64,000 bases of DNA from Rhodanobacteraceae bacterium. GTDB taxonomy: Bacteria; Pseudomonadota; Gammaproteobacteria; Xanthomonadales; SZUA-5. Positions 34,609 through 43,214 of this stretch are shown one piece after another. Position 1 is the first letter of the stretch; every line of letters starts with the position of its first letter. Where the stretch lies: the NCBI GenBank assembly GCA_016713135.1, contig JADJPR010000023.1, positions 558,001 through 622,000 of the forward strand, read 5' to 3'. The notes beneath the pieces were generated by a model. The model saw only the letters and a program-made list of their open reading frames with translations. It had not been told where the DNA came from and made no database searches. The translations under genes and the position numbers were made by a program.

Positions 34609-36333
34609 TCACTGCCCATCCGCTGCATTCGCGGCATGCGCGCCTAGCGCCGCAGGTCTCGGCAGACGGACCGGGATGCCTTGCGCATCGCACAGGCCCG
34701 CGGCGCACAGCTGGCCACGCAGGCGCGGGCTGGACTGCAGCATCAGATGGAACAGGACGTGCTGCTCGATGCTGCCGCGGAATGCGGCTGCCCCGGCGCC
34801 TGCAGCGTAGACCGGGACGTCCTCGCCGCCATGGGTCTCGTCCTTCAGCGGCACGCCGACTTCCTGCATGAAGTCCGGAGCGGCGGTGTCGACCTCGCGG
34901 AGGTCGGGACGGCCGTCGCGGATGGCGGTCATGCCACTGAACTCGTGCCGGTACCGCTTGACGCCGGCAGGCTGGCGGTCGGAGGCACCGGTGTAGCCCG
35001 GTCCGTTGGCGTAAGACAGCGTGGTGTACGGCAGACCCAGCGAATCGACCGCGTACTCGCTTGCTGGCGTGTCCTCGCCGCTGACGCCGCGCACCAACCC
35101 CAGGATCGGGTTGCCACGCACCGGATATCCGGCAAAGGTGAGCGTATGCGAGTGGTCGGCGGTCACGACCACCAGCGTGTCTTCCAGACTCACCTCTTCC
35201 AGCGCAGTGCGGACAGCGTCCGACAGCGCGAGGGTGTCGACGAGGGCGCGGTGGGCATTGCCGAAGTGGTGCGCGTGATCGATGCGCCCGGCCTCGATCA
35301 TCAGCACAAAGCCGTCCGGATCGCTTGCGAGCCGGCGGATGGCGGCGCGTGTGAGCTCGGACAGGCTGGGCTCGGAGGGTGCGTTCCGTGGGCGATCGTG
35401 CTCGAACTGCAGGTGGTCGCGCGCGAACAAACCCAGCCAGGGCGCAGGATCGCGCACGTCGAGCCGCGCCAGGCCGGAAGCATCCTCGAGGTAGCGGCCA
35501 CCGGTACGCGCCTGCCACTCGGCAATCAGGTCGCGGCCATCGCCGCGCAGGCCGCCAGACGCGCGCGGCCGGAAACGGTCGCGACCACCGCCGAATGCGA
35601 CGTCCAGGCCGGGACCCAGCCGCGGTTCGACCAGTTGGCGCGCGATATCGTGGCAACCTGTGGCCGCAGCGGCGGGCGACAGCATCGTGTCGTCTTCCCA
35701 GTTGCGTTCCGGCGCGCGGGCATAGGTGGCGGCGGGCGTGGCGTGGGTGATTCGTGTGGTGGTCACGATGCCGGTTGCCAGCCCGGCGAGCTTTGCGATC
35801 TCGAGCAGGCTGACGAGCTCGTCGCCAGCCGACGCCGGGCAGTCGCCGCGCGGCGCGGAGGGGCCGACGGCCAGCACGCCCATGCGCGTCTTCACCCCGG
35901 TGGCCATCGCGGTCATGGTGCCCGCGGAGTCCGGCGTCTGGCGGTCGGTGTTGTAGGTCCGCGCGAAGGCCGTATGCGGAAACTCCTCGAACGCCAGGCG
36001 ATGCTCTTCGCCGGGCGCACCCTGGCGCTGACCTTCGAAAATGCGCGCGGCCGCCACCGTGGTCATGCCCATGCCGTCGCCGACGAACAGCACCAGGTTT
36101 CGCGCGCGGCCCGAGGATGCGTCGCGCTCTGCAGCCGCCGCGGCGCCGGAGACGAACCACCAGTCCGAAGTCTCACCCTGCGGCCGGGAAACCTCAGGCA
36201 CATCGATCATGCTTTCCGGCATGGCCGGGGCTGCAGGCGACGAACTGGGACGCGCTGTCGTGGTCGGGACGCCCGAGCAGGCGGCGAGAAAAAACAACAG
36301 CGGAGAGGCGATCGAATGGCAGCAGCGGCGCAT
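34609..36333 (-). CDS. Alkaline phosphatase (PhoA type, lipoprotein)
   Basis: A 574-residue periplasmic phosphomonoesterase. The start at 36333 gives 'SIASPLLFFLAACSG', a lipoprotein signal; the frame is open upstream for 153 codons but without family sequence. Metal and active-site motifs are present: 'LVLFVGDGMGMTTVAAARIF', nucleophile Ser in 'TPDSAGTMTAMATG', 'RITHATPAATYA', 'MIEAGRIDHAHHFGN', 'VTADHSHTL' and 'ETHGGEDVPVYAAG'. It releases phosphate from organic esters. Divergent from the phoD gene and convergent with glpQ. Confidence 0.92.
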   Translation of the reverse strand: MRRCCHSIASPLLFFLAACSGVPTTTARPSSSPAAPAMPESMIDVPEVSRPQGETSDWWFVSGAAAAAERDASSGRARNLVLFVGDGMGMTTVAAARIFEGQRQGAPGEEHRLAFEEFPHTAFARTYNTDRQTPDSAGTMTAMATGVKTRMGVLAVGPSAPRGDCPASAGDELVSLLEIAKLAGLATGIVTTTRITHATPAATYARAPERNWEDDTMLSPAAAATGCHDIARQLVEPRLGPGLDVAFGGGRDRFRPRASGGLRGDGRDLIAEWQARTGGRYLEDASGLARLDVRDPAPWLGLFARDHLQFEHDRPRNAPSEPSLSELTRAAIRRLASDPDGFVLMIEAGRIDHAHHFGNAHRALVDTLALSDAVRTALEEVSLEDTLVVVTADHSHTLTFAGYPVRGNPILGLVRGVSGEDTPASEYAVDSLGLPYTTLSYANGPGYTGASDRQPAGVKRYRHEFSGMTAIRDGRPDLREVDTAAPDFMQEVGVPLKDETHGGEDVPVYAAGAGAAAFRGSIEQHVLFHLMLQSSPRLRGQLCAAGLCDAQGIPVRLPRPAALGAHAANAADGQ

Positions 36334-36883
36334 GGGCAGTCTGGATCGGGAAACCGCGGAAGTCTGTCTGGCGTTGATGACCGTTTCTCGCGTGGTGACC
36401 GGTCGTCTCGCAAGCAGGTTCTCGCTGGATCTCTGCCAAGGGCTCCGCTCGCAGCCCGCGGGCGGAGCCGCCCCCACGACAGCGCAAGCAGCGGGCAGAT
36501 GTGCTGACCGGCCGAAAGGACCAAAGTGAGATTTCCTGTCCGGAACCGCTCCGGAGCGCGGGGTGCAGCAAAACGATCCATGGGCTGGGCGAAGACGAAC
36601 CGCCTCTGATGCATGGTGCATCTCCTGTGTTGGGAGCGGCGGGAATCGCGCCGCACGAGTTGAAATCGATGGGGCGGAAGCCACCGATTCCGCTCTCAAG
36701 ACCAGAGCTTTGCGAGCGACTTTCCAGACCTTGGCCGGACAGTATTGGTGCACCCGGAAATTGACCGCGGGCGCTCTTCGTTTACACGCCAACCGGAGGC
36801 GCGCACGAACCGCAAACGCAACGTCATTAGCCGGTCACTGTGGCATCGCAGCCTGTGGGCTCATCGCGCTCCGGGAGCCCCCA
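36334..36883. promoter_or_regulatory. 550-base divergent region between the PhoA-type and PhoD genes
   Basis: This holds the promoters of the two phosphatase genes. Open frames here on both strands have no family similarity and are not called. A PHO-box-like direct repeat lies at 36821-36838 in front of phoD, and a GGGAG motif at 36873-36877 precedes the GTG start. I see no comparable PHO box close to the other gene. Confidence 0.55.
36821..36838 (+). promoter_or_regulatory. Candidate PHO box upstream of phoD
   Basis: Two seven-base half-sites, ACGTCAT and CGGTCAC, in direct repeat with a four-base TAGC spacer, giving the 11-base period of the PhoB-binding consensus CTGTCAT-N4-CTGTCA(T/C). 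Five and six of seven bases agree. It ends 45 bases before the phoD start, a sensible position for PhoB activation. Confidence 0.5.
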
Positions 36884-38665
36884 GTGTCCGACCACTTCAA
36901 GACCCGTCGCCGCGTGTTGCGTGGCGCCCTTGCCGCTGGCCTCGCGCCGATCGCTACCACCAGCATCAGCCAGAAGGCACTCGCAGGCACGTCCGACCTG
37001 GACGTCGCATTCACTCACGGCGTAGCCAGCGGCGACCCGTTGTCCAACCGTGTGATCCTGTGGACGCGCGCCATGGCCGAGGGTTCGAGCGAGAGCTTCT
37101 ACCTCTACTGGTCGATCTCCGAGCGCTCGGACATGCGACGGCCGGTCTCTGGCGGCCTGGTGCTCGCCAGTTCGGACAACGACTGGTGCTGCAAGATCGA
37201 TACTGCTGGCCTGGAGCCTGGCAAGACCTATTTCTACCAGTTCGTGTATCGCGACCGCCGCTCGCCGGTCGGCATCACGCGCACGCTGCCGGTTGGCGAC
37301 GTCGCCAACATCAAGTTGGCATTCTTCTCCTGCGCCAACCACCCCAAGGGCTTTTTCAACGTCTATCGCGAAGCGGCGCGCCGGGATGACCTCAACGCGG
37401 TGCTGCACCTGGGCGACTACATCTACGAGTACGGCCCGACCGGCTACCAGACGCCGGGGCTCGCGCTCGGGCGCAACAGCGTGGGCCAGACGGTGACCCA
37501 GCCGCGCATCAACCAGCTCAACCCGCGCAACGAGATCGTGACGCTGGCCGACTATCGCCAGCGCTACGCGCTCTACCGCAGCGATCCGGACCTGCAGGAG
37601 CTGCACCGCAAGAACGCCTGGATCACGGTGTGGGACGACCACGAATCGACCAACGACAGTTGGAAGGACGGCGCCGAGAACCACCAGCCCGCCAGCGAGG
37701 GCAACTGGCAGACCCGACTGCTGGATTCGACTCGCGCCTACCACGAGTGGATGCCGATCCGCACGGCGCAGGATGGCAATCGTCTGCGTATCTGGCGCGC
37801 ATTCGATTTCGGCAATCTGGCCCGCCTGGTGATGCTCGACACCCGCCTTGAAGGCCGCGACCAGTACGCCGTCAGCCAGGATCAGTTCCTGTCTTTCTAC
37901 CTGACCGCGCGCCCGGACGGGACCTTCCCGGCCGATGTGGTGCCTGGCACCGCGACGCCGCGGCGGATGATGAGCGCGGAGCAGGAGAGCTTCCTGCAGA
38001 CGCAGTTGACCACCAGCCCGCAGCCCTGGCAGATCATCGGCAACCAGACACTGCTGCACTTCCAGTCGGCACCCAACTTCTCGGATACGCAGGTGTTGCC
38101 GCCGCCGGTGCGGGACGCCTTGGTGGCGGGCATTCGTGACCTGCTTGGCGGGCCGGCCGGACTCGCGCAGTACAATCAGTTGGCGCGTGCCGGATTGCCG
38201 CTGTACGACTTCGTGGCCGACAGTTGGGCGTCCTATCCCACGGCGCGTACGCGCATGTTGGCCACCCTGCTGCAGGCCGCGCGCAATCCGCTGGTGCTCA
38301 CCGGCGACAGCCACAATTCCTGGGCCGCCAACCTGCGATTGCCCACGGCCTCGGCGATCGTCAACGTCGGCGTCGAGATTGCCACGCCTTCGGTGTCTTC
38401 CCCGGGCTTCGAGGAAGCCTTGCCGGATATCCCGTCCAGCGCGCTCACCGCAGTGCTGGTGGAAAGCAACAGCGCGCCTGCGCAGACGCGCGTCGATCAG
38501 CTGGTGTATGCGGAAACCGCGCGCCGCGGCTTCGTGTTGCTCGACATCACGCGTGAACGCGCCGAAGCGCAGTGGATCCTGGTGAACAACGTGTTCACCA
38601 CGGACCACAGCGCCAGCGTGGACCGCACGCTGACCGTGCCCGCCGACGCGCGCCGGTTCGCCTGA
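36884..38665 (+). CDS. phoD: Alkaline phosphatase/phosphodiesterase PhoD (Tat-exported)
   Basis: A 593-residue enzyme that removes phosphate from phosphodiesters and monoesters with Fe and Ca. The start is GTG at 36884, giving a twin-arginine signal 'KTRRRVLRGALAAGLAP'; GGGAG lies six bases upstream. PhoD motifs: 'FTHGVASGDPLSNRVILWTR', 'FFSCANHPKGFFNVYREA', 'AVLHLGDYIYEYG', 'VWDDHESTNDSW' and 'VLTGDSHNSWAANL'. A candidate PHO box is upstream. An outer-membrane barrel gene follows ten bases later, likely co-transcribed. Confidence 0.93.
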   Translation: MSDHFKTRRRVLRGALAAGLAPIATTSISQKALAGTSDLDVAFTHGVASGDPLSNRVILWTRAMAEGSSESFYLYWSISERSDMRRPVSGGLVLASSDNDWCCKIDTAGLEPGKTYFYQFVYRDRRSPVGITRTLPVGDVANIKLAFFSCANHPKGFFNVYREAARRDDLNAVLHLGDYIYEYGPTGYQTPGLALGRNSVGQTVTQPRINQLNPRNEIVTLADYRQRYALYRSDPDLQELHRKNAWITVWDDHESTNDSWKDGAENHQPASEGNWQTRLLDSTRAYHEWMPIRTAQDGNRLRIWRAFDFGNLARLVMLDTRLEGRDQYAVSQDQFLSFYLTARPDGTFPADVVPGTATPRRMMSAEQESFLQTQLTTSPQPWQIIGNQTLLHFQSAPNFSDTQVLPPPVRDALVAGIRDLLGGPAGLAQYNQLARAGLPLYDFVADSWASYPTARTRMLATLLQAARNPLVLTGDSHNSWAANLRLPTASAIVNVGVEIATPSVSSPGFEEALPDIPSSALTAVLVESNSAPAQTRVDQLVYAETARRGFVLLDITRERAEAQWILVNNVFTTDHSASVDRTLTVPADARRFA

Positions 38666-38675
38666 GCCTGCGCCC

Positions 38676-39347
38676 ATGAACCAGGGAATCTTCGCCATGC
38701 ATGCGTTTTCTCGCCTTGTACCCGCGGTGCTGCTGGGCCTGACCGGTTTCGCCGCGTCCGCCGCAGACGCCCCCGCGGCCTATTACCTCGGTGGGCGTGT
38801 CAGCTTCGACGAGGTCTCCGATCTGACGGTGGATGCGGGCCCGATCCTCGGCGACCTGGAGCTGGATACCGGTTGGGGATTCTGTGCCGTCGCGGGCCGA
38901 CGCATCGGCGATCCGTGGCGCCTGGAGCTTGAATGGATGCGCCACACCACCGATGCCGAGGCATTGCCCGCGCTGGCGCTCGAGGATCTCGGTGGCAGCG
39001 TCGACGTGAACACATTGATGCTGAACCTGATCGCCGACTTGCCCCTCGAAGGTTCATCCTGGGTTCCGCACCTCGGCGCCGGAGCGGGATGGGCCTCGGT
39101 GAAGCTGGACGACCTCCGCGGCGATTTCCTGCGGATCTCCGGTGAGGACGACAGTACCTGGGCGCTGCAGGCCATCGCAGGTGTGGCGGTGCCCCTGGGC
39201 GATTCGCTGATACTGGACCTGGACGCGCGCTACACCCATGTCAGCGCGGACCATCTGGGCTACGAGGTCGAGGGCGTGTCGTTCGACGGCGGCGACAGCG
39301 ACGTGCAGACCGTCAGCCTGACCGCCGGGCTGCGCTTCGATCTTTGA
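38676..39347 (+). CDS. Small outer-membrane beta-barrel protein
   Basis: A 223-residue protein (216 if it starts at ATG 38697) with a signal peptide ending near 'TGFAASAADA'. The rest alternates polar and hydrophobic residues as in an eight-stranded OmpA-like barrel: 'AYYLGGRVSFDEVSD', 'WGFCAVAGRRIGDPWRLELEW', 'WVPHLGAGAGWASVKL' and 'LILDLDARYTHVSADHLGYE', ending 'AGLRFDL'. It follows phoD by ten bases, so may share its phosphate control (inference). Function unknown. Confidence 0.78.
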   Translation: MNQGIFAMHAFSRLVPAVLLGLTGFAASAADAPAAYYLGGRVSFDEVSDLTVDAGPILGDLELDTGWGFCAVAGRRIGDPWRLELEWMRHTTDAEALPALALEDLGGSVDVNTLMLNLIADLPLEGSSWVPHLGAGAGWASVKLDDLRGDFLRISGEDDSTWALQAIAGVAVPLGDSLILDLDARYTHVSADHLGYEVEGVSFDGGDSDVQTVSLTAGLRFDL

Positions 39348-39423
39348 GCTGAGCAATCGCCAGCCAGCTTCACCCACTCCAGTCGGCGCATCCCGCGCCC
39401 AGGCCAAGGCCACGGATCCTGCG

Positions 39424-39873
39424 ATGTCTCGATCACTCGCCAGCTACCTGCTCCTGTTTCTGCTGCCCTGGCACTGCGCGGCCGCGGAGAGCCCCAAGTG
39501 CGCGTCCACCATCGGCGAACTCGAAAGCCTGATGGGCGCGCCCGGCTTGCCGCTGGAATGGGCGGAAACCACCATGGACGACGGAAAGCCGCTGCTGATG
39601 TCCATCGTCCAGGGCAACGGGGCCCTGATGCTTGGATTCACCAAGACCGGCGAGGGCCTGTGGGCTGAAAGCGCGGGCGTCGTTTGCAGGTCGGGCTCGA
39701 CCTTCGAGGCGCGGTTCTCCAAGGAGCAGATCCGCCTGGGGCCTGCCGCCGGTTGGCTGTTGAGCCAGGCCTTGAAGAGCGGCGGAAAGTTCACCCTGAC
39801 CAGGCTCGGTCCAGAGCAGTTGCGCATTTCCACCCGCGGCTGGCGCGGAGATTTCTCGGCGGTCGTCGAGTAG
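39424..39873 (+). CDS. Exported hypothetical protein
   Basis: A 149-residue protein with a clear Sec signal 'LASYLLLFLLPWHCAAAES'. The mature part has two Cys ('PKCASTIGEL' and 'AGVVCRSGSTF') that may form a disulfide, and a compact alpha/beta pattern with no family I recognise. It lies in the phosphate cluster after the barrel protein, with a 76-base spacer. Confidence 0.65.
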   Translation: MSRSLASYLLLFLLPWHCAAAESPKCASTIGELESLMGAPGLPLEWAETTMDDGKPLLMSIVQGNGALMLGFTKTGEGLWAESAGVVCRSGSTFEARFSKEQIRLGPAAGWLLSQALKSGGKFTLTRLGPEQLRISTRGWRGDFSAVVE

Positions 39874-39978
39874 GTCGCTGGCCGGCGAAACCTGCCGTTC
39901 CGGCGTCCTGCCGCTGCAGGCCTGCACCCCTCAGCTCCGCAACGCAACTGTCATCAAGCCGGCATAGTCTGCGCGACC

Positions 39979-41139
39979 ATGCACGTATTGATGCTGTCGG
40001 ATGTCTATTTCCCGCGAGTCAATGGCGTGTCCGCCTCGATCCGGACTTTCGCCCGCGATCTCATCCAGCGCGGCCATGAAGTCACGCTGGTGGCGCCCGA
40101 TTACGGCTCGGCGCACGAGGGCGAAGGCTTCGAGCTGATCCGGCTGCCCTCGCGCACGATCTTCTTCGATCCGGAAGACCGCTTGATCAAGGTGTCGGCA
40201 CTGAAGGCGCTGCTGCCGCAGCTGCAGGCGCGGCGTTTCGACGTGATCCACATCCACACACCGTTCCGGGCGCATCAGCTTGGCACCCGCCTCGGCCGGC
40301 TCGCGGGCATTCGCACCGTCGAGACCTATCACACCTATTTCGAACAGTACGTCTCGCACTATCTGCCGTGGCTGCCGGCGAGCACGCTGCGTTCGAGCGC
40401 CCGCTGGATCTCGCGACGGCTGTGTCATGGCGTCGACCACCTGATCGTGCCGTCGCAGCAGATGCTGCGTGTCCTGGAAGGTTACGGTATCCGCACACCG
40501 TCCACGGTCATCCCCACCGGGATTCACCTGGACGAGTTCGCTGGCGGCGACGGCAGCCAGTTCCGCCATCGCCACAAGATCGAGCGACGGCGCCCGACGC
40601 TGGTGACCGTCAGCCGGCTGGCGGTCGAAAAGAACATCACCTTCCTGCTGGACGTGGCGCACCTCCTGCGCCGGGAATTTCCGGATCTGTACTTCATCGT
40701 CGCCGGCGAGGGTCCGGACGCACCGCGGCTGAAGCAGCGGGTGCAGGAGCTTGGCCTTCAGGAGAACGTCCGGTTTTTCGGCAACCTGGACCGCAGCACG
40801 GAACTGCTCGATTGCTACCGCTCGGGCGATGTCTTCGTGTTCGCATCGCCCACCGAGACGCAGGGCCTGGTGCTGATCGAGGCCATGGCCCTCGGCGTGC
40901 CGATCGTCTCCACCGCGGTGATGGGAACCGCCACGGTGCTGGAGGGCGCCCGCTGCGCACGCATCAGCGCCGAGCAGGTATCCGAGTTTGCCGAGCATGT
41001 GGCGGTCTTGCTGCGCTCTCCTGAAGAGCGGGCACGCCTATCGGCGGCAGGGCCAGCGGACGCGCAGGCATGGAGCGCTCCCGCGCTGATGCAGAGGGTC
41101 GTCGACTTGTACCAGCGGCTTGCGCACGCGCGCGGCTGA
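39979..41139 (+). CDS. GT4 family glycosyltransferase, diacylglycerol glycosyltransferase-like
   Basis: A 386-residue GT-B enzyme. The N-terminal domain starts 'MHVLMLSDVYFPRVNGVSASIRTFARDLIQRGHEVTLVAP', the pattern of GT4 enzymes that glycosylate lipids such as diacylglycerol or phosphatidylinositol. The C-terminal nucleotide-sugar domain has 'TVSRLAVEKNITFLLD' and the EX7E motif 'SPTETQGLVLIEAMALGVPIVST'. Diacylglycerol as acceptor is inferred from the look of the N-terminal domain and the neighbouring PlcP-like and acyltransferase genes. It would make glycolipids that replace phospholipids. Confidence 0.82.
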   Translation: MHVLMLSDVYFPRVNGVSASIRTFARDLIQRGHEVTLVAPDYGSAHEGEGFELIRLPSRTIFFDPEDRLIKVSALKALLPQLQARRFDVIHIHTPFRAHQLGTRLGRLAGIRTVETYHTYFEQYVSHYLPWLPASTLRSSARWISRRLCHGVDHLIVPSQQMLRVLEGYGIRTPSTVIPTGIHLDEFAGGDGSQFRHRHKIERRRPTLVTVSRLAVEKNITFLLDVAHLLRREFPDLYFIVAGEGPDAPRLKQRVQELGLQENVRFFGNLDRSTELLDCYRSGDVFVFASPTETQGLVLIEAMALGVPIVSTAVMGTATVLEGARCARISAEQVSEFAEHVAVLLRSPEERARLSAAGPADAQAWSAPALMQRVVDLYQRLAHARG

Positions 41140-41184
41140 CGCGGCAGCAGGGCACGGGGTGTATCGGATCGGCCGACGGTGTCG

Positions 41185-42096
41185 TCAGCGCGCCGGCGCC
41201 AGACTGGGATGATCGGAAAACTCGTCCACAAGAAAGTCGATCATCGCGCGGACTTTCAGCGACAGATGCCGGCGGGATGAATACACGGCATGGATCGGCA
41301 GCGGCCGGGGCACATAATCGCTCAGGATCTCGCCCAGGCCGTCGGGCACGATGCCATCGGGAAAATGCCAGGTGGGCAGGACGGCAATGCCAAGCCCGCC
41401 GATCGTCGCCTCGCGCACAGCGTCGGAACCATTGCTGCGCAACCGGCCGTGGACCGCCACGCTGACAGGGCCTTGTGGTCCTTCGAAATGCCAGGTTTCG
41501 CCGCCACCGATCCGGGTGAACAACACGCAGTGGTGCGCGCCCAGCTGATGCGGTTCGGTCGGGGTGCCATGCGCATCCAGGTATTCCGAAGACGCCACGG
41601 TGATGCGCCGCGTGGTGCCGATCAGGCGCGTCACCAGGCCTGGATCGCTGATCTCGCCGATGCGGACAGCCAGGTCGATGCCTTCCTCGATCAGGTCGGC
41701 AAACTCCTCGCCCATGACCAGCTCGATGTCCAGCGCCGGGTGGCGCTGCAGGAAGCGGCTGATGCGTGAAACCAGGTGCAGGCGAGCGAACACCACCGGA
41801 CAGGCGATACGCAGTCTCCCGCTGGGCGCGCTGCGGCGATGGCCGACCACGCTCTCCGCGTTGGCCACGCCTGCCAGCACGATGAGCGCCTGCTCATAGA
41901 ACATGCGACCATCGTCGGTAGGCGTCAGTGCGCGCGTGCTCCGCTGCAGCAGCAGGGTGTCCAGGTGCCGCTCCAACTCGGCGATGTGGCGTGAAATCGT
42001 CGGCTGCGAGGTGGCGAATTCAGCGGCGACCGCACTGAAGGAACCCGTTTCCACGACCCGGCAATAGCTCCGGTACCAGGACAGCAGGTCGGACAC
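41185..42096 (-). CDS. LysR-family transcriptional regulator
   Basis: A 303-residue regulator with an N-terminal winged helix-turn-helix 'LSWYRSYCRVVETGSFSAVAAEFATSQPTISRHIAELERHL' and a periplasmic-binding-like effector domain from about residue 90 ('SGRLRIACPVVFARLHLVSRI'). This subtype is close to the LysR proteins controlling oxidoreductases in proteobacteria, but the inducer is unknown. It is divergent from a small glycine-rich membrane protein gene, its most likely target by position. Confidence 0.88.
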   Translation of the reverse strand: MSDLLSWYRSYCRVVETGSFSAVAAEFATSQPTISRHIAELERHLDTLLLQRSTRALTPTDDGRMFYEQALIVLAGVANAESVVGHRRSAPSGRLRIACPVVFARLHLVSRISRFLQRHPALDIELVMGEEFADLIEEGIDLAVRIGEISDPGLVTRLIGTTRRITVASSEYLDAHGTPTEPHQLGAHHCVLFTRIGGGETWHFEGPQGPVSVAVHGRLRSNGSDAVREATIGGLGIAVLPTWHFPDGIVPDGLGEILSDYVPRPLPIHAVYSSRRHLSLKVRAMIDFLVDEFSDHPSLAPAR

Positions 42097-42254
42097 GGGG
42101 TCTTCCTTTCATGCGCATCGCGTATGAAAGATAGTCGATTACCCATAGTTTTTGTCGGCCATGACTCTCTGCACAATGGGGCACGCTGCGAGTGAATCCG
42201 CAGCGAACACCACCCGGCCGCCCGGCCATCGCTGAATTGCCAACCCGGAGGAGC

Positions 42255-42434
42255 ATGATGATGTCCGCAGAAACTCGCCCCAACAGAAGGCTGCTGCACT
42301 CGGGCAATGGGATTGCCGTCGGCGTCGCCATTGGCGTGGCTTTTGGGGCAGCGTTCGGCCAACTGGCGCTGTGCCTGGCATTGGGCACTGCTTTCGGCGC
42401 CTTGCTGGAATGCGTTCCGCGCAAGTGGGCATGA
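42255..42434 (+). CDS. Small glycine-zipper membrane protein
   Basis: A 59-residue protein starting at ATG 42255 with GGAGGAG just upstream. After a basic N-terminus there is a hydrophobic hairpin with a Gly-x3-Gly pattern ('GIAVGVAIGVAFGAAFG', then 'LALCLALGTAFGALLE'), giving two short membrane helices, and a short 'CVPRKWA' tail. No known family. Divergent from the LysR gene. Confidence 0.68.
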   Translation: MMMSAETRPNRRLLHSGNGIAVGVAIGVAFGAAFGQLALCLALGTAFGALLECVPRKWA

Positions 42435-42580
42435 CCCGAGGCGCCAATCCCCGGCCCGCCGTTATGGAAGCGGCGCCGGTTGGCGTCGACCTTTCCCGGC
42501 TGGATCGATGTCGGTCAATGCCGCCTTGACCCGGCGGCGGCGGGCGGGACCGGTCGCGACCATTGCGCCGGCGCTGATCG

Positions 42581-43093
42581 ATGGCGGCAAGCACCAGCCG
42601 TGGTCACCACCCGGTCATGCGCGCATGCGATAGTCGCTGCGTGGCCCAGGAATTTCGCAACCGCACGGCGGTGTTCGGCTGGGGATTCATGATCGCCTGG
42701 CTCGCGATGTTGTGCGCGTTCACCTGGATCCTGCTGCGCGACGGGCCGCCGCCGCAGCAACCGCTGTTGACGGTGGCGGTGCTAGCCCTGTTCTGGCTGG
42801 TGGGCGTGCCGGTGTCCTTGCAAATGTTCGCCCGGCCCATCGTCCACGTGCGCGTGCACGGGCGCGGCCGGGTGTCGATCCGCAAGCGTAATCTGTTCGG
42901 CAGCATGACGCAGGAGATCGGCCCGCGCGGAATGGCGGACGTCCGCGTGGTCGAGTCGACCGACAGCGACGGCGACCCCTACTTCCACGCGCGCCTGCGC
43001 ATCGGCGATGGCATCGAGCTGGATCTCTGGGAAGGCCACCAGCGCCCGCAGGCGGAGGCGGAAGTCGCCCGGTTCCAACAGGCGTTGCGCTAG
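42581..43093 (+). CDS. Small integral membrane protein of unknown function
   Basis: A protein of up to 170 residues; starts at 42617 (ATG) or 42641 (GTG) are as good since no clear ribosome binding site is seen. Two membrane helices, 'VFGWGFMIAWLAMLCAFTWILL' and 'LLTVAVLALFWLVGVPVSLQMF', precede a beta-rich cytoplasmic part ('VHVRVHGRGRVSIRKRNLF', 'LRIGDGIELDLWEG') like a PH-type or DUF2244-like domain. No function can be given. Confidence 0.65.
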   Translation: MAASTSRGHHPVMRACDSRCVAQEFRNRTAVFGWGFMIAWLAMLCAFTWILLRDGPPPQQPLLTVAVLALFWLVGVPVSLQMFARPIVHVRVHGRGRVSIRKRNLFGSMTQEIGPRGMADVRVVESTDSDGDPYFHARLRIGDGIELDLWEGHQRPQAEAEVARFQQALR

Positions 43094-43214
43094 GGACCAC
43101 CCGATTCCGCCCACAAGAAGTGGCGCTTCCCAGGTCACACGACGGTCGCCGCATCGTCATCGGATTGTTGCGTGGGTGGCCGAGAGTTCGCGGTGTTCGA
43201 GGTCGGAGTGCGCC

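Noticed and set aside
34391..36160. A long minus-strand frame of 589 codons overlapping the PhoA-type gene
   Set aside because: It is in another frame of the same strand and lacks the phosphatase motifs, which are all in the 34609-36333 frame.
36563..36883. N-terminal extension of phoD upstream of the GTG
   Set aside because: The open frame continues upstream, but the twin-arginine signal follows directly after GTG 36884, which has a good ribosome binding site; the upstream part has no signal-like sequence.
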